A stretch of 14,267 nt of DNA from Flavobacteriaceae bacterium UBA6231. Its GTDB lineage: Bacteria; Bacteroidota; Bacteroidia; Flavobacteriales; Flavobacteriaceae. The notes beneath the pieces were generated by a model. The model saw only the letters and a program-made list of their open reading frames with translations, was not told the DNA's origin and searched no databases. Every line of letters starts with the position of its first letter. Position 1 is the stretch's first letter. This document shows positions 12,784 through 14,267 of this stretch, in pieces. A program made the translations under genes and the position numbers. Where the stretch lies: assembly GCA_002441545.1 (NCBI GenBank), contig DJWL01000178.1:10323-24589 (forward strand). Direction: 5' to 3'.

Positions 12784-14267
12784 TTAATTATAATTTACTT
12801 CTTTTCTAGCTTGCATCATTTCATCAAACTCTTCTTTAGAACCAACTATAATATTGGTATATCTACGCAAACCGGTTCCGGCTGGTATTCTATGTCCAAC
12901 AATTACGTTTTCTTTTAGTCCTTCAAGATCATCTATTTTAGCTGCAACAGCTGCTTCGTTTAAAACTTTTGTAGTTTCTTGGAAAGATGCTGCAGAAATA
13001 AATGATTTTGTTTGAAGAGATGCTCTTGTAATACCTTGTAAAATAGGTGTTGCAGTTGCAGGTTGTGCATCTCTAGCTATTATAAGTTTTTTATCTTCTC
13101 TACGTAAAATAGAATTTTCATCTCTTAATTGACGAGCTGTAATAATTTGTCCAGCTTTCATATTAACAGATTCTCCTGAATCTTCAATGACTTTTAAGCC
13201 AAATATTTTATCGTTTTCTTCAATAAAATCTGATTTATGTACTAATTGATCTTCTAAGAAAAGAGTATCACCAGAATCAATGATTCTAACTTTACGCATC
13301 ATTTGTCTTACAACAACTTCAAAGTGTTTATCATTAATTTTTACACCTTGTAAACGATATACTTCTTGTACTTCATTTACCAAGTATTGTTGTACTGCAG
13401 ATGGTCCTTTAATATCTAAAATATCATCTGGAGTTACAGAACCGTCAGAAAGTGGCATACCAGCTTTTACGTAATCATTTTCTTGAACTAGAATTTGACT
13501 AGATAATTTAACCAAGTATCTTTTAACTTCACCTAATTTAGACTCTACAACTATTTCACGGTTACCTCTTTTAATTTTACCAAATGAGATAACACCATCA
13601 ATTTCACTTACAACCGCTGGGTTAGAAGGGTTACGTGCTTCAAACAATTCTGTTACACGTGGTAAACCTCCTGTAATATCTCCAGATTTTGCTGATTTAC
13701 GAGGAATCTTAACTAAAACTTTACCAACTTTAATTTTCTCTCCATCATCAATCATTAAATGCGCTCCAACTGGTAAGTTATATGAACGTAAAATATTTCC
13801 TTTACCATCTTCTACATGAAGTGTTGGTATTAAACGTTTGTTTCTTGCTTCTGATATTACTTTTTCTTGGAAACCTGTTTGCTCATCAATTTCAACTTGA
13901 TAAGTCATACCTTGTTCAATGTTTTCATACTTAATTTGACCAGCAAATTCAGATATAATTACACCGTTATATGGATCCCATGAACATACAACATCACCTT
14001 TACTTAATTCATCTCCATTTTTAACAAATACTGTTGAACCATAAGGAATGTTATTTGTACTTAAGGTAATTCCAGTCTTTTTATCGATAAGTTTCAATTC
14101 TGATGTACGAGAAATTACAATATCTACTGTATTGCCTTCACTATCTTCACCTTTAACAGTTTTAAGATCTTCAATTTCTGCTACACCATTAAATTTAACA
14201 ACTAATTTGTTTTCTTCTGAAATGTTACCCGCAATACCACCTACGTGGAACGTACGAAGTGTTAACT
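12784..14267 (-). CDS. rpoC: DNA-directed RNA polymerase subunit beta', C-terminal part (cut by window edge)
   Basis: The open frame runs from the window edge to a stop at 12784, giving the last 493 residues of beta'; the internal Met at 14097 is not the start, because the same frame continues upstream with LRTFHVGGIAGNISEENK. Hallmarks of the C-terminal third are GDITGGLPRVTELFEAR, the sandwich-barrel region with a large lineage-specific insert, KSFISAASFQETTKVL (near the end of the jaw/trigger-loop region) and VGHRIPAGTGL. The end, ARKEVNYN, is normal for Flavobacteriia. The protein is part of the core RNA polymerase. The rest of rpoC, and presumably rpoB, lies beyond the window. DUF3467 follows downstream. 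Confidence 0.98.
   Translation of the reverse strand, partial: LTLRTFHVGGIAGNISEENKLVVKFNGVAEIEDLKTVKGEDSEGNTVDIVISRTSELKLIDKKTGITLSTNNIPYGSTVFVKNGDELSKGDVVCSWDPYNGVIISEFAGQIKYENIEQGMTYQVEIDEQTGFQEKVISEARNKRLIPTLHVEDGKGNILRSYNLPVGAHLMIDDGEKIKVGKVLVKIPRKSAKSGDITGGLPRVTELFEARNPSNPAVVSEIDGVISFGKIKRGNREIVVESKLGEVKRYLVKLSSQILVQENDYVKAGMPLSDGSVTPDDILDIKGPSAVQQYLVNEVQEVYRLQGVKINDKHFEVVVRQMMRKVRIIDSGDTLFLEDQLVHKSDFIEENDKIFGLKVIEDSGESVNMKAGQIITARQLRDENSILRREDKKLIIARDAQPATATPILQGITRASLQTKSFISAASFQETTKVLNEAAVAAKIDDLEGLKENVIVGHRIPAGTGLRRYTNIIVGSKEEFDEMMQARKEVNYN

Noticed and set aside
13280..13474. Plus-strand 64-codon frame within rpoC
   Set aside because: Antisense shadow of a highly conserved coding sequence.

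Overview
The window looks like chromosomal DNA of a marine-type member of the Flavobacteriaceae (Bacteroidota). It is AT-rich, its starts lack Shine-Dalgarno sequences, and several promoters match the Bacteroidota form TTG-N19/20-TAnnTTTG. The largest gene ends in a gliding-motility/type IX secretion system (T9SS) C-terminal domain and is followed by a PorP/SprF-family gene. No insertion sequence, phage gene or CRISPR array is visible.

Layout. 1-25: 5' end of a tRNA (- strand) with a textbook promoter behind it. 87-356: conserved-looking 89-residue protein of unknown function (-). 478-1411: two overlapping metabolic genes (-), type 1 isopentenyl-diphosphate isomerase and a 6-pyruvoyl/6-carboxy-tetrahydropterin synthase. 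1499-9994: a three-gene operon (-) of about 8.5 kb, read from right to left. It encodes an 1860-residue repeat-built secreted protein, a PorP/SprF-like outer-membrane protein, and a TPR-PD40-OmpA protein like PorE. 9995-10388: divergent intergenic region. 10389-11975: prfC, release factor 3 (+). 12105-12341: small YjdI-type Fe-S protein (+). 12365-12406: perfect palindrome acting as a two-way terminator. 12410-12727: DUF3467 protein (-). 12784-window end: C-terminal third of RpoC (-).

The three-gene operon is the accessory part of the window; the rest is core genome. The large protein carries a signal peptide, four 174-residue Cys-containing repeats that I cannot assign to a named family, three 103-residue Big_9-type Ig domains, about 540 residues of Asp-rich thrombospondin type 3-like and MopE-like calcium-binding repeats, a DUF11 domain and a type B C-terminal T9SS signal. 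The two genes behind it encode the kinds of protein that link the T9SS to the outer membrane and peptidoglycan. I infer that the operon makes one giant surface or adhesion protein together with its dedicated export and anchoring partners. The best candidates for something undescribed are the N-terminal repeat family and this substrate-plus-partner cassette; the cassette type itself has parallels in the sprB-sprF locus of Flavobacterium johnsoniae.

Limits: all family names come from reading motifs by eye. No database search, structure prediction or genome context outside the window was available.
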